Positions 43,301-55,320 of a stretch of 64,000 bases of DNA are shown here, piece by piece. The DNA lies in contig NC_057847.1 in assembly GCF_910594005.1 (NCBI RefSeq), forward strand, positions 28,433,001 to 28,497,000. Reading direction: 5' to 3'. The position numbers were made by a program, and so were the translations under genes. Below the pieces are notes generated by a model. It did no database searches. It was not told the DNA's origin and worked only from the letters and a program-made list of their open reading frames with translations. The DNA comes from Cervus elaphus (Eukaryota > Chordata > Mammalia > Artiodactyla > Cervidae). Every line of letters starts with the position of its first letter. Position 1 is the first letter of the stretch.

Positions 43301-43955
43301 TTGTCCATATTTTAATTATTTCTTTAAAATAAATTTTTCAAAGTTGATTATTTTTTTCCAGGAGTATCTGCATTTTTAGGGCTTTTGATGTGAACAAACT
43401 ATTTTGGGGATTCTTAAATTCTCATGAATGTTTAAGCATGGACAGGAACATTCTCCACTCCTGTAACATAATTAATGCTCTAAACTTATATACCTAATAA
43501 ATAAAACTTAGAAAATCAGTTTTTTTAAGCATTTAAAATTGATTCTAAACAACTAAAATGTCTCCAACAACTTAAATTTTAATCACAAATGTAATATAAT
43601 ATGAAGGATTATTTAGACTATTTCACATGCCTTAAACAGATAATATTTAAAAGTTACACTTAATGTTTTAAAATAGCACAATTAATTTAATTCATTGAAA
43701 AAATAAATCTCCATATTTGTTTCTGTACCTTCCTATGGTTGCAATAATACAAATTTCTATACTTTCCCAAGATTTTATACTTTTCTGGTAATTTTATGAG
43801 AGTCAAAAGTAAAGAAAAAAAGAAAACAAAAGAAAAAAAGATGGCTTCAGACCAGGCCTGAGTTGTCAATTTAGTTAACTTGTATCTTCTGAGATGATTC
43901 AAACCTAAATCATGTCATCAGAATACCTTCCCACCCTTTTTAAAATAGTTTGCCT
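43301..43955. other. Unassigned AT-rich DNA
   Basis: No confident repeat call. An A-rich purine run (AAAGAAAACAAAAGAAAAAA) lies at 43819-43838. Confidence 0.5.
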
Positions 43956-43959
43956 TTTA

Positions 43960-44184
43960 TTTATTTATTTAAAATATTTATTTTTAGTTATTTATTTGGC
44001 TGCACTAGGTCTTTGTTGTGGCACTTGGGACCTTTGATCTTCATTGCAGCATTAGGGTCTTTAGTTGCAGCATGCAGACTCTTAGTTACAGCTTGTGGAA
44101 TCTAATCCCTTGACCAGGGATCAAATCCAGGTCTCCTGTATTGAGAGCACAGAGTCTTAGCCACTGGACCATCAGGGAAGTCAT
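43960..44184 (-). repeat. CHR-type tRNA-derived SINE
   Basis: Head GACTTCCCTGATGGTCCAGT on the minus strand at the high end, body GCTGTAACTAAGAGTCTGCA, tail complement ATTTATTTGGCTGCACTAGG at the low end. Confidence 0.92.
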
Positions 44185-44189
44185 TTCTT

Positions 44190-45160
44190 TTCTTAGAGCA
44201 GTTTTAAGTGCACAGCAAAACTGAGTGGAAAGTACAAATAATTTCCATATATTCCCTGACCCTCCCAACACACCCTCCCGCACTATCAACATTCCCCCCA
44301 AGGGTGGTAAATTTGTTACAACTGTTGAATCTACATTGATACGTCTTTATCACCCAAAAGTCCATAGTTTACTTTAGGGTTTACTCTTGGTGATAGACAT
44401 TCTGTGGGTTTGGACAAATTTATAATGATACGTATCCACCATTATAATGTACAGAGTAGTTTTACTTCCCCTCATATCCTCTATGATCTGCTTATTCATT
44501 TCTCCCTCTCCCTCTCACCTAATCTCTAGAAACTACTGATTCTTTTTTTGTCTCCATAGATTTACCTTTTCCACAAAGTAATGTAGTAGAAATCATAAAG
44601 ATATAGCATTTTCAGACTTGCTTCTTTCACTTAATAATATGCATTTAAAGTTCCTTCCTTTATAGCTTGATAGCTCATTTCTTTTTAACACTGATGAATA
44701 TTCCACTGCCTAGATGTACCACAGTTTATTTATTCACCTACTGAAGGACATTTTCATTGCTTCCAAGTTTTGGCAATTATAAATAAAGCTCCTATAACAC
44801 CTGTTCAGATTTTTGTATGGACACACATTTTCAATTCATTTGGATAAATACCAAGGAGCATAATTCCTGGAACATATGATAGGAGCATGTTTAATTTGTA
44901 AGAAACCTACAATTTTCTTCCAAAGTGACTATACCACTTGCATTCCCACTACCAATGAATGAGAATTCCTGTTTTGTGTCTTTGCCAGAATTTGGAGTTA
45001 TCAGTGTTTTGGATTTTTAGCCATTCTAACAGGTATATGGTATACCTCATTGATGTTTTAATATGCATGTCCCTAATGACATGGATCTTGAGCATCTTTT
45101 CATATGATTACTTGTCATCTGTATGTCTTCTTGGGCAAGATAAGTACCTTTGTGTAGTTA
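44190..45160 (-). repeat. Old L1M LINE 3' region
   Basis: Antisense order: TTAGAGCAGTTTTAAGTGCA, CACCCAAAAGTCCATAGTTT, CTGATGAATATTCCACTGCC, TTCCAAGTTTTGGCAATTAT, CTTCCAAAGTGACTATACCA and GAGCATCTTTTCATATGATT. About 1 kb, with no intact ORF. Confidence 0.85.
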
Positions 45161-45253
45161 GGTTTTACTCGTTATCAAGGGGAATTTTCATGTCTACACT
45201 TTCACATGGATTTTAGCTTCCTGCAAGATGGTCTCTTTTTCTGAAACGGTGTA

Positions 45254-45483
45254 CAACTGACCCTTGAATAATGTGGGGTTAGGGACACTGACCCTCTGTG
45301 TATTTGAAAAGCTGTGTGTAACTTACAGATGGCCCCCTGTATCCGAGGTTCCTTTGTATCTTTGATTCCACATCCTTAGATTCAACTAACTGTGGATGGT
45401 GTAGTGCTATAGTATTTACTATTGAAAAACATCTGCATATAAGTGGACCCATGAGGTCAAACTCGTGTCATTCAAGTATCAGC
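45254..45483 (+). mobile_element. Tigger-type DNA transposon, internally deleted
   Basis: Inverted ends: CAACTGACCCTTGAATAATG at the left, and the complement of CGTGTCATTCAAGTATCAGC at the right. TA dinucleotides flank it at 45252-45253 and 45484-45485. Internal words AAGCTGTGTGTAACTT and GCATATAAGTGGACCCATGA fit a non-autonomous TcMar-Tigger family. There is no transposase. Confidence 0.78.
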
Positions 45484-45485
45484 TA

Positions 45486-46105
45486 TCTTTTTTGGTTAGC
45501 TTGATCAGCATCATATAAACAAGTATCATGTCCCCTATTAAGTATTAAGTCCTGGTCTTCAGCACTATTGGGGAACTAGATAAGCCTTATTAGGTCTTTG
45601 AAGTAATAAGTCCTTTAAAGTTTCATTTTTATGGAGACAGAAATGGAGATTGTACTGCCCCTTGCCTCTTTGGGATATGTGGCTAATCCACCATCTTTCA
45701 ACCCTCTCTTGGACTCTTTTTCCTCATTCTTCCTATCCTTGTAGAGTTACTCCTTTTTCCCCATTACTATATGGCCATCTCATAGTTCTATGACATTTTC
45801 TTTCCCTTCTTAATCAAATAGAGAAAAAATGCATACCATGCTTTTTTAAGCATGAGATGCTACAGTCAGCTGCTCCATTGTTTTTATACCTTTGTATGTT
45901 TTCCTTTATATAGGAAGGAAAAAACTAATTAAACAATGACACATGCCTTAAAAAATCCTAAATCCTTGCATGACTTAGGAATCAGTTAAACTATCCTCTC
46001 ATTGCTCCAAAACTATTACAAGCGATTTGGCAAGTTTTCCTGTCCTCAGTTGTATTTCTTGTTGAGTAATAAGAATCTAAGAGTCTTTTTATATGTATCT
46101 TGGGT
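45486..46105. other. Unassigned DNA
   Basis: No repeat or gene recognised. Confidence 0.5.
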
Positions 46106-46107
46106 TT

Positions 46108-46190
46108 CCCGGGTGGCGCTAGTGATAAAGAACCCATCTGCCAATGCAGGAGACATAAGAGATGCAGGTTGGATCCCTCAGTCGGTGTAA
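46108..46190 (+). repeat. Bov-tA SINE, head only
   Basis: GGGTTTCCCGGGTGGCGCTA, AAAGAACCCATCTGCCAATG and GGTTGGATCCCTCAGTCGG are the tRNA-like head. The body is missing. Confidence 0.85.
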
Positions 46191-47485
46191 TATAACTTGA
46201 TCTGCTTGTGGGTATCTCTGTTTCTCAATTGCCATAAAGAATTTGGTTGTTGCATTGAAAGAAAATATGAAAAATATGTTGACATTCCTCCAAATATGAA
46301 GCCTTCACTAATGTGAAAGGCACATTCCACTGCTCTGTTTCACTGTCTCTCTGTGTACACAATACCTCATTTCAGTGCCAAAATTACAGTAGAAACTTTT
46401 TAAAAGGCATTTCAAATGGTGGTTAAATTCAACCTGTAAAATACCAGCAATGCACATTACTCAACTGAAGTGAAAATGTTATAAACAGCTCTGACCAAGT
46501 ATGAACGTACAGCTCTTCACCAACAGCAACTGAAAAGGCCATCCACTTTAGAAGCACAATTTCAGACACATTAAAATCGAAAAGAAAAAAGGTATCTTAG
46601 AATCACAAATATGTATATATAATTTATTAATCATGATGTTTAATATAGAAAATAGGACATCCACAAATGTCAACATTTTCCTACTTATTAAACTGTATTT
46701 AGATACATTTATATACATTCAGCTAAATATATTTAAATACATTTTAAAAATTAAGCATATTCCATTTAATTTGCAATATTTAAGTCACAATTTCCTTTTA
46801 TAAAATATATATAGATTTTTCTTTTTTGAATACCATTACAGGCTCATGGATTTTCATAGATGCAACTCTTTTCAATTAGCCATAATTATCTTTTTCTCTT
46901 TTTTAAAGTTCAAATTGAAATGAGTTAACCAAGACTAACTTTAAGTTGGCTCCATTGTACTTCCAACATTGCAGTGATGATTAAAAAACATCCTTCCTTT
47001 CTGAAAACATTAAAGATATATTAAGTCTATGTTAGTTTTCCTCCGTGTTGTAGGACATAGAATTAGCTACTTATAATGGGTGCTAGAAGTAAACATCTAA
47101 ATCTGGGCACACGCTCAAGTTACAAATTGTATCATTTCATGTTGTCCTGGTATAGCCAAGATGATAACACTGCTAGGCCACCTTAGTGCAGAGCTGGAAA
47201 AGATATTTCTCTAGAAAATCTTGAGTTTATATGGATTTACCCACCTTAACAGTATTATTCCAGTATAACTCTAAACCCTTCAAAATTCTGCCCTATCATA
47301 CAAATTTTTAATTTGTATGTTAATTAATTTGTAGGTTAATTTGTTAAACCTAAAAGTTTAACCCCTCACTTAACCATAGTTTTATCATCCTCTCTTTTAT
47401 AATCCTTGTTTAGCTCATCAGTCACGAGTTTGTAGTAACTTTATTGACATGACTAAATTTCCTCCAAGAAATTTTGTATGAACTC
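46191..47485. other. Repeat-poor unassigned DNA
   Basis: About 1.3 kb, AT-rich, no recognised element. A local duplication of TTAATTTGTATG/TTAATTTGTAGG-type words lies at 47309-47345. Confidence 0.5.
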
Positions 47486-47775
47486 CCACTCTCCACACTC
47501 ATGCTCATAGCAGCATCATTCACAATAGGCAAAAGAAGGAAGCAACCCCAGTGTCCACTGACAGATGAATGGATAAACAAAATGCAGTATATACATAAAA
47601 TGGTATATTTTTCAGCCTCTAAAGTAAGGAAATTCTGATACGTCACAACAGATAAGTGACTCTTAAGGACATTATGCTAAGCGAAATAAGCTAGTCTGAA
47701 AAGGATAAGTACTATATGAATCCACTTATATGAGTTACTTAAATTAGTCAAATTCATAGAGCTAGACGGTAGAAT

Positions 47776-47957
47776 AAACTCTTTGAGACTCAATGGCCAG
47801 TCTCCTCTGTCCACAGAATTTTCCATGCAAGAGTACTGGAACAGGTTGCCATCTCCTACTCCAGAGGATCTTCCCAATCCAGGGACTGAACTTGTGTGTC
47901 TTGTTTGTCCTGCATTGGCAGGCAGATTCTTTACAACTGGCACCACCTGGGAAGTCC
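47776..47957 (-). repeat. Bov-tA SINE flanked by 49-bp direct repeats
   Basis: A minus copy, shortened at its 3' body end (starts after AAACTCTTTGAGACTCAATG), with head GACTTCCCAGGTGGTGCCAG at the high side. The flanking L1 sequence is duplicated: 47727-47775 and 47958-48006 agree at 46 of 49 positions. That is far longer than the 7-16-bp TSDs of the other SINEs here. Confidence 0.93.
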
Positions 47958-48060
47958 TATGTGAGTTACTTAAATTAATCAAATTCATAGAGCTAGACAG
48001 TAGAATGGTGGATGCCAGGGGCTGGGGCTGGGGGTAATGAAGAGTTGTTGTTTGATGGAT

Positions 48061-48277
48061 GTGAGTGTGTGTTTTAGTCACTCAGTCGTGTCCAACTCTT
48101 TGTGACCCCATGGACTGTAGCCCACCAGGCTCCTCTATCCATGGGATTCTCCAGGCAAGAATACTGGAGTGGGTTGCCATGCCCTTCTCCAGGGCATCTT
48201 CCTGACCCAGGGATCGAACCCAGGTCTCCTGCATTGCAGGCAGATTCTTTACCATTTGAGCTACCCAGGAAGCCCCT
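48061..48277 (-). repeat. Bov-tA SINE, full length
   Basis: Head GGGCTTCCTGGGTAGCTCAA at the high end, body end AGTCACTCAGTCGTGTCCAA. 9-bp TSD with one mismatch: TTGATGGAT at 48052-48060 and TTGATGGGT at 48278-48286. Several CpGs are retained. Confidence 0.95.
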
Positions 48278-48445
48278 TGATGGGTATAGAATTTTATTGT
48301 TGCAAGATAAAGTGTTCTTGAGGTTGGTTATGCAACAGTGTAAATGTACTTAACATTACTAAAACTTACACTTAAAAATAGTTAAGAGAGTAAATTTTAT
48401 GTTAAGTATATCTTACCACAGTTAAGATGTTTTTAAAATTTATAC

Positions 48446-49114
48446 TTTCAACAGTAGCATTTGAGGGTAACCATGTCTCCTAAAATTACTTTTATAACGG
48501 AACAAGCACTAGCTTTATTTCTCTAAGTTTTAGCGGAGTTAATTGAAAGGTTAACAATATTAACAATATATCAAATAGCTTTTTTAGTAAATTTTACACA
48601 ACCCATTGTGTGACAGCTGCCCCCCACCCTCCATCTTAGACTTGCTTTGTTTGAAATATCAACAAAACCTCATGTTTTTTGTTCATAGATATTTTGTATG
48701 ATGATGACATGAAAACACCAACACTCATATTCCATGATTTCTACCCTGTAGAACCTTTTCAAGAGGTTAGGCTCTGAAACTTCCTGATTCTGAATTCACA
48801 AGATAACTTTTCCCTAGATCAAAAACTTTTCCCACAACAAAGAGTACCTCTGGATCTACTGCTCTGGTAGATTGGGTACACCACCCCTAACACACATCTA
48901 CAGGAAGGCACTGTCTGAGGGATCCTTCCAGCTTCAGAGTGACTTTGGGTTTCACGTCCCAATGCTCAGAAAGACTCCCTACCCCTGGGGACATTTGAGT
49001 TCAGAATGACCCTGGCATGATTTTGTGGGCTAGCCTAGAAAACTAATCTAAAAGGTACACATGCACATGACTAACATAACACTACTTTTAAGAGAAATAG
49101 TTCCAAGTGGCAAA
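48446..49114. other. Unassigned DNA
   Basis: No repeat or gene recognised. Confidence 0.5.
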
Positions 49115-49126
49115 CATCTTAGTTAT

Positions 49127-49252
49127 GCTGCTGCTAAGTCACTTCAGTCGTGTCCAACTCTGTGTAACCGAATGGGCCGCAGCCCACCAGGCTCCTCCAT
49201 CCATGGGATTTTCCAGGCAAGAGTACTGGGGTGGGGTGCCATTGCCTTCTCC
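49127..49252 (-). repeat. BovA monomer SINE (no tRNA head)
   Basis: A 126-bp body-only copy (GCTGCTGCTAAGTCACTTCA to GGGGTGCCATTGCCTTCTC) has a perfect 12-bp TSD, CATCTTAGTTAT, at 49115-49126 and 49253-49264. The GCTGCTGC start marks the BovA type, not a truncated Bov-tA. Confidence 0.94.
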
Positions 49253-49264
49253 CATCTTAGTTAT

Positions 49265-49415
49265 AGACACCCTTAAAAAAAAGAAAATTTACATTGTTTT
49301 AAAAATTAATTGAGGTATATGAACCTTTCATTAGAAACTTATTGAATGGACAGGACTTGATTCTTATTTTTAAATAATTTGTAATATATAATTACAAAAA
49401 AAGGTAGATGCTGGC
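49265..49415. other. Unassigned AT-rich gap
   Basis: A-rich stretch between the SINE and the minisatellite; nothing recognised. Confidence 0.5.
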
Positions 49416-49520
49416 ACTACCAGAGCATGCTTTGTTCATTTTAATCTGTCACTATCAGAGCATGCTTTGTTCATTTTAATCTGTCACTATCAGAGCATGC
49501 TTTGTTCATTTTAATCTGTC
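49416..49520. repeat. 35-bp minisatellite, three units
   Basis: Units at 49416-49450, 49451-49485 and 49486-49520. Units 2 and 3 are identical; unit 1 differs only at its fifth base (C for T). Each contains AGAGCATGCTTTGTTCATTT. The near-identity of all three implies recent duplication, and copy number may vary between individuals. Confidence 0.97.
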
Positions 49521-50303
49521 ACTTCAATTCCTTAACCTAAGAAATATACTGTAAATTTACTTTAAAATCGATTAATAGGTAAATGAATAGTAAAGACTTT
49601 AAGTTGTAATCAGAAAAGAACTAAAATAGACAAACATTTTCTTTTGTAGATTGGAGGATAAATTTACTAGGGTCAGATTTTTCTGATCATGCAGGATTTT
49701 AGAGACCGTGTGCAATCATTTCTCATTTCCATCCTTCAGTCAATCAGACCTACTTCTGGTACATCTTTGGATACTGGTCTAACTTTCCATTCTCATCACC
49801 GCCAACCCAACCACCAACTCTATCCAGCCCAGCTGTCTCACAACCTGCTAATTGAATAGTTTTAATGGCCCTTTTATATATCCTATCCAAACCCACTCCA
49901 GTCCTCTACTTTGTCACATTCATTCTAGGACTTTTCCGTTGCTGTCTTAAATGTGCTGATTTTTATATTTAAATTATCCTACTCATCATAAGATGCAAAT
50001 ATTTTATGTATTTTTTTTGCAATTGAAATGCTGGGACTGTGTTGATCCATTGCTATTTCTCAAATGGTGCCTCTGAGCAGAAAAGTTTCATGCTTTAATT
50101 AATTGAGCTGACACCTTTAAAGCACATTAATTGAGCTTATACATTTATATCACACATTAAATATGCACATCAAATACATTTATAATCTTCTTCCAGTTTG
50201 CCAGCCCATGTCCTTTGCATTTCACTCTTTTCTTCTCTACTTGTTTTCCTCTGGTAATTGTAGGACATAGATGAATACTTTTCTTGGATAAATGCCTGGA
50301 TTT
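49521..50303. other. Unassigned DNA
   Basis: No repeat recognised. Related words TTAATTGAGCT (50097, 50128) and ACATTTATA/CACATTAAAT (50140-50175) form a loose local duplication. Confidence 0.5.
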
Positions 50304-50315
50304 AAGCTACAATTA

Positions 50316-50542
50316 GGGCTTCATAAGTGGTGCTCATGGTAAAGAACCCACCTGCCAATGCAAGAGACATAAGAGCCACAGGTTCCGTCCCTGAATCAGG
50401 AAGATTCCCCTGGATGAGGCGATGGCAACCTACTCTAGTATTCTTGCCTGGAGAATCCCATGGACAGAGTAGCCTGGTGGGCTACAGCCCACAGTTTCGA
50501 AAGAGTCAAACACAACTGAAGTGACTTAGCATGCAGGCATGG
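50316..50542 (+). repeat. Bov-tA SINE, full length
   Basis: Plus copy from GGGCTTCATAAGTGGTGCTC to AAACACAACTGAAGTGACTT. TSD with two differences: AAGCTACAATTA at 50304-50315 and AAGCTATGATTA at 50543-50554. Confidence 0.94.
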
Positions 50543-50589
50543 AAGCTATGATTAAGAGGAGAAAAACCATCTCCTCTTTACAAGTTGCT

Positions 50590-50690
50590 TAAGTAAACAT
50601 TTATTGAACATCTGCCCTAGGCCAGACAGGATGCTAGGTACTGAGGACACAAAAAACGGATATATCGGTCTATTCTACCCACAAGAAACT
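50590..50690 (-). repeat. L2 LINE 3' fragment
   Basis: AGTAAACATTTATTGAACAT, CTGCCCTAGGCCAGACAGGA and TGCTAGGTACTGAGGACACA match the antisense L2 3' end. Confidence 0.75.
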
Positions 50691-50696
50691 TTGGGG

Positions 50697-50880
50697 CTGT
50701 GGTTCTCATAGCTTGGTGTTCTTAGGAGACCTGTCTGAGAGTATTAGTTGAAATGTGGTTTCTGGAGTTCTCACCTCCCCAGGTTTTAAGTTTGGGTTGG
50801 CCCCAGGAATTTGCATTTTAGTAAATCCTCCCAGTGATTCTGATGCAGGTAGTCCACTGATAAAACTTTTAAATACCACA
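50697..50880 (+). mobile_element. MER5A-like hAT DNA transposon
   Basis: GGCTGTGGTTCTCATAGCTT start, GAATTTGCATTTTAGTAAAT and CCCAGTGATTCTGATGCAGG body. Same family as 36483-36859; about full MER5A length. Confidence 0.75.
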
Positions 50881-51085
50881 TTAAACCCTATTGAATGTTG
50901 AATATTTGCGCCTGTAGTTCTGGATTGTTATCACAAAGTTTTTTGTTTTTTTAAAGATGCTATTTAAGGGAAAATGTTTAACCAGTTTCCTTTCCATTAA
51001 TGCTTTTTCTCTGTCACTTTTAACTAAGAAATCTTCTCATATTCCAAGATTACAAGTTAAGTATGAGAAGATTTAAAGTATGAGT

Positions 51086-51219
51086 TGCTGCTGCTGCTGC
51101 TAAGTCACTTCAATCGTGTCCGACTCTGTGCAACCCAATAGACGGCAGCCCACCAGGCTCCTCTGTCCCTGGGATTCTCCAGGCAAGAACACTGGAGTGG
51201 GTTGCCATTTCCTTCTCCA
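51086..51219 (-). repeat. BovA monomer SINE (no tRNA head)
   Basis: (TGC)5 start followed by TAAGTCACTTCAATCGTGTC, CAGCCCACCAGGCTCCTCTG and TTGCCATTTCCTTCTCCA. No clear TSD. AAGTATGAG occurs at 51059 and 51077 just upstream. Confidence 0.92.
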
Positions 51220-54180
51220 CTTTGCTAAAAATCTAGACGTTTAACATATATCTTCTCTTTTCCTTCCTCCCATTAAACCATAAAATTAAAAACTTTATAA
51301 CACTATTATAGTATCACTTTGTAAAAGTTCAGATTTCAAGGTTTGCTACTTTGAGTCAGTTTTTTTTTCTACAGATACTTCCCCTGCAAGTAGGATCTCC
51401 TGCTTCCAGGAGGAAAGGAACAGTTAGTTTTTTCTAGTCCAACTAAAGACCCAAATTAGGAGTTACTTGAGATGCAGATTCTAGCCATATGCCCACTGCT
51501 TTGAAAGAGACTATGAAACTAAGTCTTAACAAAGCAAAATATTAAATAGTCTCACCAAGTGAGATTTTAGAGCCATAGTCACATACACACAATTTGGTTT
51601 TTTTTCCCACTAATGCTTAAGTTCAATTAGGCAGAGTCCCCCCGACCCCTGTACCCCAATTCCAGTCTTATACTTTTTTTTTCCAACTCTTTGTGAAATC
51701 TTTCTTAAAACCAACTGATAATGACCTCCATCCTTGCACACCTTTTCTGTATTTCAGTTGCTAGCTGCTTAGTCTTTTAAAACTGACTAAAGGGATGCCC
51801 TAGCTCCCTATACAGAGAAGAAATCTATTTCCCCCACTTTACTTCTCCACAAACTCTGTCCATGCATCTGAGGAGATAATATATACATATTCATATACAT
51901 GTACATTTACATATACATGGAAGTCCTCTTGTACATATATACATAAATATATATTGACAGTTTCTTGGCTGTCATATATTATATATATGGTTATATGTAT
52001 AATACTGGCATATACATGTCAATTTTTGAGACCATCAAAAAAGTCTTCCTGGATTTGATGTTTTCCAATAAGGAGGATACAGCTGTGCACATTACATTTA
52101 AACAAAGCAGAACAGTCCCACCACATCTCACTTAAAGCAGCTACAATGCCTTTGAGCCAATTTAGTTCTCAACAGAGAATCTTACAAGATCAATCACTGT
52201 TTGTTGTTTCTCTATATGCTCAACCAAAAAGAGATCTAAGAGGATAATAGCTCACCAAAAAAGTGTATTATTCAGGGACTATACATGTAATTTTGGGAGC
52301 AAAACATGAAGACATATTTAATTATTGTCCTCTGGAAAATGATATATATTTAACTATAGAGATAGCTCAGGTACTGTTCTCTTCTTAATGTCTGACATTA
52401 TTTTGTTGGGAAAAGGGTTTTTGGGGTTGTGAAGGGTATTTCATGCCTGTAATGGCTGGAAGAATTTCACTAGTTCCATGTCTACTGACAGCAAATATAT
52501 AAAAATGCATCTCAGAAATTTTGCTGCTGACTCCACTTGCCAGTCACAGACGTTCTGCATTTTGAACTGATTGAGGAAAAGGGTGTGTTAGAAAAGGAGC
52601 AAGTATGAGTAGAATGATGATTCATATAGTGGTTGCCAAGAGCCTTGTACTTCAATCCTCTCTCTTTTTTTTTTCTAATATTAAACAAATGGATTTTTTC
52701 CTTTTAATAGAAAATTAATACAATGACTTTCACTTCGAAATTTTATTCAAATTTTATGTCACTGTATTTTTTTTTCTCAATCCCCTAAATGTTGTTTATT
52801 CCCTAATAAAGACTGGAACCTAAAATTACATAATGAATGATAAACTTTGCCTCACGTGTGGGAAGAAAAAAGCACAGGATTTCATAAGATTCCTTTACAT
52901 TCCACTCTTTCAGTCAGCTCATTTTTGCAAGTATGAAAGACTGGAGCACAGGGCCCTATTGAAGACTGCAGCACAGAGTTGCTGTGAATAGTTGTGCAGG
53001 TTGTACAGTCCACAACTTGCACAATCATATATGGCAGCCCTAAGAGAAGAAGCTCATTTTCCTACATTGCCTGAGCATTGTGTTTGCAGATTAGAATGAA
53101 CAGAAACTAAAGAAACACGTTTCATCAATGGAGATCCCCAACTAAGCCCACCACAAACTGGCATGTAAACCATTTGCTTTTAGCACAGGAGGGAAAAAAC
53201 ATCCAGACATGCCACAACCAGGGCAATTGCATTATTAAAACAATAAATAAATAATAAAATAAAATAAATTTTTAAAGTCACCATGGAGATGTATTTTATG
53301 TTATTGAAGACATAAGGGTTTTGGTTAGGATTATGAAGTCCTAGTGGTAGTGAGTCCATTCCACCTAAGTTAGGCCTTGTGTCACTGCCTGTATTAATTT
53401 CTAAGCATGGCTACTAGCTCTATGTACTTGATTTATCTTAGCATATGGTTGAGCTCACAGATCTTCTTTTGCTAAATGTGTGGTTACCAATACTGTACAA
53501 GTTTATACCTGAGCAGAATGCCTTAAAGACCAACTTTAAACAAAATTTCTCATAACGATTTAAATTGGCTTTATTATTAAGCAAGGAAAATTAGCAGGCT
53601 TTACATCTTAATCATCCTATAGATTTTGTAACTAAAAACTAATAAGTTCATGTGTTAAAGTCTTATTGATCCATTAGGCAACTAATTCCAAATCTGAGTA
53701 TAATAGCATGGAAACATAATCAAGTAACAAATAACATCCTGCATCATAAATTCTTTGTTTTGTGAACAGGTTCAAGACCAGCCTTATGAATGGCTAGGAC
53801 AACAGCCATAAAGATTTTGGAATTTAAAATATGTTTCCTGATATCGTCTTAAACTATCTCTAGCACTGTGGCCATAACCCCTTAAAGTTCAAGGTTACAG
53901 ATTGGTTTCTTTTGTTACCAAAAGCTGTTCAAAATCCAAATGTCTTTTGGAGGCTTGCCACTTGTGTTATGAGACTAATAATAATAATAGTAATACTGTT
54001 TGTATGTGTATGTAGAGCAAAAATTCTAAAGATATATTCTGGATTATAAAGCATTCTATGGACAAATGAGATTAGAAAATGTGGAACTGAAGTCAAGTGA
54101 CTTCCGTTCTGAAATTTTGAAGATGCTAGTGTGCATTGGGAATGTTTGGGGAAGATTCTAGCATGCAAGATTCCCCCAGT
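51220..54180. other. Longest repeat-poor block
   Basis: Nearly 3 kb with no recognised interspersed element. It holds a TA/ATAC-rich patch at 51881-52018 and an AATA-rich run at 53235-53272. A motif ATGCCACAACCAGGGCAATT at 53210-53229 could be a worn CHR SINE tail. No ORF above 80 aa. Confidence 0.5.
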
Positions 54181-54184
54181 TTAT

Positions 54185-54709
54185 TTTTCTTTCTTTTTTT
54201 TTAATTGAAGTATAGCCGATTTTCAGTGCTATGTTAGTTTCAGCTGTTCAGCAAAATGATTCAATTATATAACTGCACCATTGCATGCGTGCTCAGTCAT
54301 GTCTTACTCTCTGCGACCCCATGGACTGTAGCCAGCCAGGCTCTTCTGTCCGTGGAATTTTCCAGGTAAGAATACTGGAGTGGGTTGCCATTTCCTACTC
54401 CAGGAGATCCTGACCCAGGGATCGAACCCTCATCTCTCATGTCTCCTGCATTGATAGGTGGATTCTTTACTGCTGTGCCACCCAGGAAGCCCCTCAGTTA
54501 TGTATATTTTCCTTTTCAGATTCTTTTCCCTTGTAGGTTATTACAAACTAGTAAACAGAGTTCTTTGTGCTATACAGTCGATCCTTGTTGATTATTTTAT
54601 ATGTGGTAGTGTGTGTATGTTAATCCCAAGCTCCTGATTTATCCTTCCTATTGCCTTCCCCCTTTGGTTACCATGTTTGTTTTCTATGTCCCTGGGTCTA
54701 TTCCTGGGC
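54185..54709 (-). mobile_element. Ruminant L1 3'UTR, split by Bov-tA
   Basis: 54190-54271 (TTTTAATTGAAGTATAGCCG, AGCAAAATGATTCAATTATA) and 54494-54709 (CAGATTCTTTTCCCTTGTAG, GTGCTATACAGTCGATCCTT) are the antisense 3' end of the L1 family seen at 4077 and 15098. Confidence 0.88.
54272..54493 (-). repeat. Bov-tA SINE, full length
   Basis: Head GGGCTTCCTGGGTGGCACAG at the high end; body end GCATGCGTGCTCAGTCATGT at the low side. Approximate TSD TCAATTATATA / TCAGTTATGTATA around 54261 and 54494. Confidence 0.94.
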
Positions 54710-55306
54710 TTTAGTTTTCAGTGAGAGGATTAAGAGAATTTAAAACTTATTTCCCTTTTGTTTCTTCTTGTGGCTCTCTCTTGGCTGCTGTGAGATGGCT
54801 GATGATGACCTTCATCTAAGCAGGCTAAGTGAACCCAGGGTGCAGCTCAGGAGAAAGGACACTTCAAGTAGGCATCTCTGGCCAGCTCCAGTTCTGACTC
54901 AAGAGAACAGCTCTGTCCTTACAATTTCTTCCCGCAATGGACATGGAGGTAAATTTGGAAGGCCTTAGGGAGTGCTTCTTGTTAGAGGATTCATGAGGGT
55001 CCCAAGGGCAGAACTAGGTTTGATGGAGCTTGAAAATTACCCAGTTTGAAGACTGGGGAACTTGATAAGAGAAAGAATATAAAATTAAGAGCAAAAGTGA
55101 CTATTTAAAATGAGGAAAGGAATGATAACAAATTAAAATTTTAAAACTGGCAAGTACTGTGAATGTTACAAGACCCAGAAAAACAACACAGATTTTATTA
55201 ACTGCCTGACACACGTCTCTTTTTAAAAAATATTTTTTGCTCTATTCTTGTTGTTTGCCTCTTCATATGAAGATTTCAGATTCTGAAATAACGTTTTGTG
55301 TAGAAT
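54710..55306. other. Unassigned DNA
   Basis: No repeat recognised. The 66-aa frame at 54768-54968 has no support. Confidence 0.5.
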
Positions 55307-55320
55307 AAAAAGCTAATCCA

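Larger units (their letters stand above)
47490..48445 (+). repeat. Old L1M 3' end, split by two Bov-tA copies
   Basis: CTCATAGCAGCATCATTCAC, GACAGATGAATGGATAAACA, CTAAGCGAAATAAGCTAGTC, GGTGGATGCCAGGGGCTGGG and TTAAGTATATCTTACCACAG follow the sense L1 3' end. Minus-strand SINEs interrupt it at 47776 and 48061. Confidence 0.85.
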
